From a bacterium (lineage in GTDB: Bacteria > Verrucomicrobiota > Verrucomicrobiia > Limisphaerales > UBA11358): DNA of 7,271 nucleotides. The position numbers were made by a program, and so were the translations under genes. The stretch lies in NCBI GenBank assembly GCA_021781185.1, contig JAJXXI010000657.1, positions 1 to 7,271 of the forward strand. Reading direction: 5' to 3'. The first letter of the stretch is position 1; each line of letters begins with the position of its first letter. The notes under the pieces were generated by a model that ran no database searches, was not told the DNA's origin, and saw nothing but the letters and a program-made list of their open reading frames with translations. Shown here in pieces: positions 4,912 to 7,271 of this stretch.

Positions 4912-5796
4912 ATGAACAAGAAAAATATTCCGCCAGCTAAACCGAAGTCCTCGCCGTCGGCACCCGCCGGCAAATTCGCCTTGCCCCAACCGATTGCCAT
5001 CGGCGCGGTTCCCGACGGTAAAATCGTGGATTTCCTCACCGGCCGGTTTTTTGGCGACACGCCGGAAGAATACGTCCGTCAAAACATCGAGAAAGCCCTT
5101 GTTCGCCAATACAAATATGCCGCGTCCGATTGCACGCCTGAATTCCGCATCAAGATGGGATCAGCAAAACCGCGCGTGGACATTGTTGTTTTTACCGAAG
5201 GCCAGCCCCACGAACAGGTAAACGCCTACCTGCTCGTCGAGACGAAAAAGCCGGGCACCAGTCGCCAGGATAAAAAAGATGGCATTGGGCAGCTTCAATC
5301 CTATCTCGCCGCATCACCAAACGCACGTTTTGGGCTTTGGACAAACGGCGACGACCGTGTTTGTTTTGCCAAGCGCGAAAAGAACGGCAAAATTATTTGC
5401 GAAGAGATCCCCGACATTCCTTCCGCTGGCCAATCCGAAGCGGATGCAGCCCGCCCGCGCCGGACCGATTTGATGCCGGCAACGGCTGACAATCTCCTGT
5501 TCGCATTCCGGCGTTGTCACAACTATATCGCCGGAACCGAAGGTATGCAGAAGCCTGACGCTTTTTGGGAATTGCTCAAAATTATTTTCAGCAAAATCGA
5601 AGACGAGCGCTCCAGTGTTTTGGAATTCTTCGTTACACCGGGTGAACTCTCCAGCGCGACCGGTGCTGCACCAGCCAAGACGCGACTCACGAAACTCTTC
5701 ACCGAAAAAGTTGTTCATAAGTATCCGACCATTTTTGAAGAGTCAGATCGCGTAATCAAACTCAAAGCCAACGTCGTTGCTTATGTAATTTCCTAG
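4912..5796 (+). CDS. HsdR_N-like nuclease domain plus HsdM N-terminal region of a fused type I RM protein, ended by amber codon
   Basis: 294 codons from ATG 4912 to a TAG at 5794-5796. After a Lys/Pro-rich leader (residues 1-25), residues 33-155 form a type I restriction enzyme R N-terminal-like domain. It shows YVRQNIEKALV, the PD-(D/E)xK triad as Asp90 (KPRVDIVVF) and Glu110-x-Lys112 (LLVETKK), and QLQSY from Gln127. Residues 184-294 (DLMPATADNLLFAFRRCHNY, KPDAFWELLKIIFSKIEDER, VVAYVIS) are the helical N-terminal region of an HsdM methylase. The TAG lies in the middle of VVAYVIS-stop-LQRYSLL, and the same frame then continues into the methylase catalytic domain. Related fused proteins are about 680 residues (recalled); the frame here would give 680. 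A Gln or Glu is expected at the stop, and CAG to TAG is a single transition. No ribosome-binding site is visible before the ATG. Confidence 0.82.
   Translation: MNKKNIPPAKPKSSPSAPAGKFALPQPIAIGAVPDGKIVDFLTGRFFGDTPEEYVRQNIEKALVRQYKYAASDCTPEFRIKMGSAKPRVDIVVFTEGQPHEQVNAYLLVETKKPGTSRQDKKDGIGQLQSYLAASPNARFGLWTNGDDRVCFAKREKNGKIICEEIPDIPSAGQSEADAARPRRTDLMPATADNLLFAFRRCHNYIAGTEGMQKPDAFWELLKIIFSKIEDERSSVLEFFVTPGELSSATGAAPAKTRLTKLFTEKVVHKYPTIFEESDRVIKLKANVVAYVIS
5794..5796 (+). other. in-frame amber codon splitting the fused hsdR_N-hsdM gene
   Basis: TCC TAG CTT interrupts one continuous frame from 4912 to 6954. Family-like sequence stands directly on both sides with no frame change, so a point mutation, a sequencing error, or readthrough explains it better than two ancestral genes. 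Confidence 0.8.
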
Positions 5797-5814
5797 CTTC
5801 AGCGATATTCGCTG

Positions 5815-6954
5815 TTGGCCTCACCGGTGGATGTAAAGGGCGTTGCTTACGAAGAAATCGTTGGCTCAAACCTGCGTGGTGACCGGGGTGAATTTTTTAC
5901 CCCGCGCAATGCCTGTCGCATGGCCGTGGCGATGCTTAACCCGCAACCGGGCGAGAAGTTGCTTGATCCCTGTTGCGGCACTGGCGGTTTTCTCATCACC
6001 GCGATGAATCACGCACTGCGGATTCTGCAAGATACCGAGCGCGCAGAATGGGCTGACCCGCAACATCCGACCGATGCCGAACGACAGGAATTGTATCGGA
6101 AGCGCAGTGAATTTTTGTCCAAAAAGGTTTTTGGCTTTGACTTGAATCCGTCGCTTGTTCGCGCGGCCAAGATGAACATGGTGATGAACAACGACGGCGA
6201 AGGGGGATTGTTTCAGCAAAACAGTCTTGCACATCCGCATACTTGGAACCCGGAAGCTTCCAAAGCCGTTCCACTTGGTTCGGTGGATGTTGTATTCACC
6301 AATCCGCCGTTCGGCGCAAACATCGTCATTGATGACCAGCTCATCCTGGACCAATACGATATTTCCGCCATCTGGGATGTGGAGCTTGGCAAACCGTGGG
6401 TCATGCGCGTGGGCAAGGATGGCAAAAAGCTGCTGCAAAAATCCGTCCCGCCGGAAATTCTTTTCATTCAGCGCTGCGTTCAGTTTCTGAAGCCGGGCAC
6501 GGGCCGCATGGCGATGGTCATTCCCAACGGCATCTTGAATAATCCGGCGCTGGGCTACGTTCGCCAATGGATGCTGGAAAACACGCAGATTTTGGCGGTG
6601 GTGGACATGGATCGTGATTTATTCCAGCCCAAGAATGATACGCAAACTTCAATGGTCTTGCTGCGGCGGCTATCAGATGATGAGTCACGAATTGCTAAAG
6701 GCCGTGGACTTTCCTACCCAATATTTATGTCCATCGCAGAGAAAATTGGACATGACAAACGCGGCAGCACCATTTTCCGGCGCACAGCGGACGGCCATGA
6801 GATTTTGGTAGCTCGCAAGGAATTGGTGACAGAAATTCATAAGAAGACCGGTGATGAGGTTATTCGCGAAACGGAAATTAAAGACAAGATCGTTGACGAT
6901 GAGCTTCCAGAGGTTGCGGAAGCCTATGCCAAATGGTTGGAGAAACAGCAATGA
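5815..6954 (+). CDS. hsdM: HsdM N6-adenine DNA methylase catalytic domain (type I RM)
   Basis: Catalytic part of the modification subunit, transferring a methyl group from S-adenosylmethionine to adenine N6 in the site chosen by HsdS. In-frame with the upstream piece; the first possible separate start is TTG 5815, with TGA at 6952-6954. Visible motifs, counted from 5815: GEFFTPRNACRMAV (residues 25-38), SAM-binding motif I DPCCGTGGFL (51-60), GFDLNPSLVRAAKMN (107-121) and the adenine-methylase motif NPPF (163-166). A later RMAMVIPNGILNN (231-243) also matches HsdM. All key residues are intact, so the domain could work if made. The break falls between the helical N-terminal region and this domain. 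It overlaps hsdS by ATGA, the sign of translational coupling. Translation from TTG 5815 or readthrough of the TAG would be needed. Confidence 0.85.
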   Translation: MASPVDVKGVAYEEIVGSNLRGDRGEFFTPRNACRMAVAMLNPQPGEKLLDPCCGTGGFLITAMNHALRILQDTERAEWADPQHPTDAERQELYRKRSEFLSKKVFGFDLNPSLVRAAKMNMVMNNDGEGGLFQQNSLAHPHTWNPEASKAVPLGSVDVVFTNPPFGANIVIDDQLILDQYDISAIWDVELGKPWVMRVGKDGKKLLQKSVPPEILFIQRCVQFLKPGTGRMAMVIPNGILNNPALGYVRQWMLENTQILAVVDMDRDLFQPKNDTQTSMVLLRRLSDDESRIAKGRGLSYPIFMSIAEKIGHDKRGSTIFRRTADGHEILVARKELVTEIHKKTGDEVIRETEIKDKIVDDELPEVAEAYAKWLEKQQ

Positions 6955-7181
6955 AAGTTCTGCCTGTCAACTCACGCAAGGTTGCCACTGCGGGGCGACT
7001 TGATTGCTGGTATTTTCTTTCAGCAGGAAATGCCAGCTTAACAGCACTTGATAAAGCAAAAGACAGTGGACTTTCTTTTGCAACCATCGGCGGCAAGGGT
7101 GGCCTTGGTATGCTTTGGGCACCGAAGCGGTTCAAGCGCGCCTATCAGTTTGTTGAAAAACGTTTGAACCAGCGAAGTTGA
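6951..7181 (+). pseudogene. hsdS: HsdS specificity subunit, 5' fragment cut by an insertion sequence
   Basis: ATG at 6951 overlaps the hsdM stop. The first 65 or so residues match the start of an HsdS target-recognition domain: RKVATAGRLDCWYF, then SGLSFATIGGKGGLGMLWAP and KRFKRAY. HsdS proteins have two such domains and are normally about 400 residues. Here the family-like sequence stops at about 7145, and the remaining 11 residues (QFVEKRLNQRS) to the TGA at 7179-7181 look like read-through into foreign DNA. A transposase start follows at 7198. Without a complete HsdS the methylase would have no target. The rest of hsdS may lie beyond the insertion sequence, outside the window. Confidence 0.72.
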
Positions 7182-7271
7182 AGTTTGTCTGTAAGTCATG
7201 CGCGGAAAACCCCAAGCCCAGCCGGACTTTCTGACAGTGATCAACCTCAACCAATGCGTGCCCGCCGAGCA
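7146..7271 (+). mobile_element. left end of an IS5/IS1182-type insertion sequence (partial)
   Basis: The left boundary is inferred from where HsdS similarity ends, at about 7143-7148; the true edge may differ by several bases. About 50 non-coding bases precede the transposase ATG, normal for an IS terminal region. The right end, the inverted repeat and any target-site duplication are outside the window, so the boundary cannot be confirmed here. Confidence 0.6.
7198..7271 (+). CDS. IS5/IS1182-type transposase, N-terminal 24 residues only
   Basis: ATG at 7198 opens a frame running off the right edge. The product begins MRGKPQAQPDFLTVINLNQC and continues VPAE. This closely resembles the start of DDE transposases annotated as IS5/IS1182 family, which begin MRGK.Q and go on to a V-P-x-x-H-P-L-R pattern. 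The call rests on this short stretch and on the interrupted hsdS immediately upstream. No Shine-Dalgarno sequence is clear. Confidence 0.7.
   Translation, partial: MRGKPQAQPDFLTVINLNQCVPAE

Noticed and set aside
5866..6567. 233-codon minus-strand open frame under the methylase
   Set aside because: The plus strand carries clear methylase motifs here. The minus-strand product has no recognisable features.

Overview
The window comes from a moderately GC-rich bacterium. It holds two unrelated modules facing away from each other across a gene-poor spacer of about 440 bases. Most starts have little or no Shine-Dalgarno sequence, and short GC-rich palindromic repeats lie scattered within and between the genes. 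Together with the repeat-borne peptide HGVTRPT and a transposase beginning MRGKPQ, this suggests the Verrucomicrobiota/PVC group. That assignment is from memory and is not proven by anything here.

Left module (positions 1 to 4471, all on the minus strand, transcribed right to left): a piece of a tailed-phage or prophage head-morphogenesis cluster. In order of transcription it contains a 79-residue protein with a scaffold-like motif, a DUF4055-type portal protein broken by a frameshift near 3765, a capsid scaffold protein, a major capsid protein, a 60-residue protein of unknown role, and a LamG/concanavalin-A-like protein that runs off the left edge. No terminase is visible upstream of the portal, so the module is cut short here or its terminase lies elsewhere.

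Spacer (4472 to 4911): no convincing gene. It holds direct repeats, a GC-rich dispersed-type hairpin and A/T-rich runs. Promoters for both outward-facing modules should lie here, but none is clear.

Right module (4912 to 7271, plus strand): a type I-like restriction-modification locus. A single reading frame encodes an HsdR N-terminal nuclease-like domain (PD-ExK) fused to an HsdM N6-adenine methylase. One in-frame TAG at 5794 to 5796 splits it into two parts. The hsdS specificity gene follows with an ATGA overlap but is cut after about 65 codons by an insertion sequence, whose transposase starts at 7198 and leaves the window.

The most notable signal is a family of five palindromic elements of about 28 bases, all in the same orientation across the phage module. 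Three copies are translated in the same phase (twice giving HGVTRPT), three sit just upstream of start codons (one does both), and variant copies keep the hairpin through paired changes. Three independent gene breaks (portal frameshift, hsdM amber codon, IS in hsdS) suggest a decaying region, unless some are sequencing errors.
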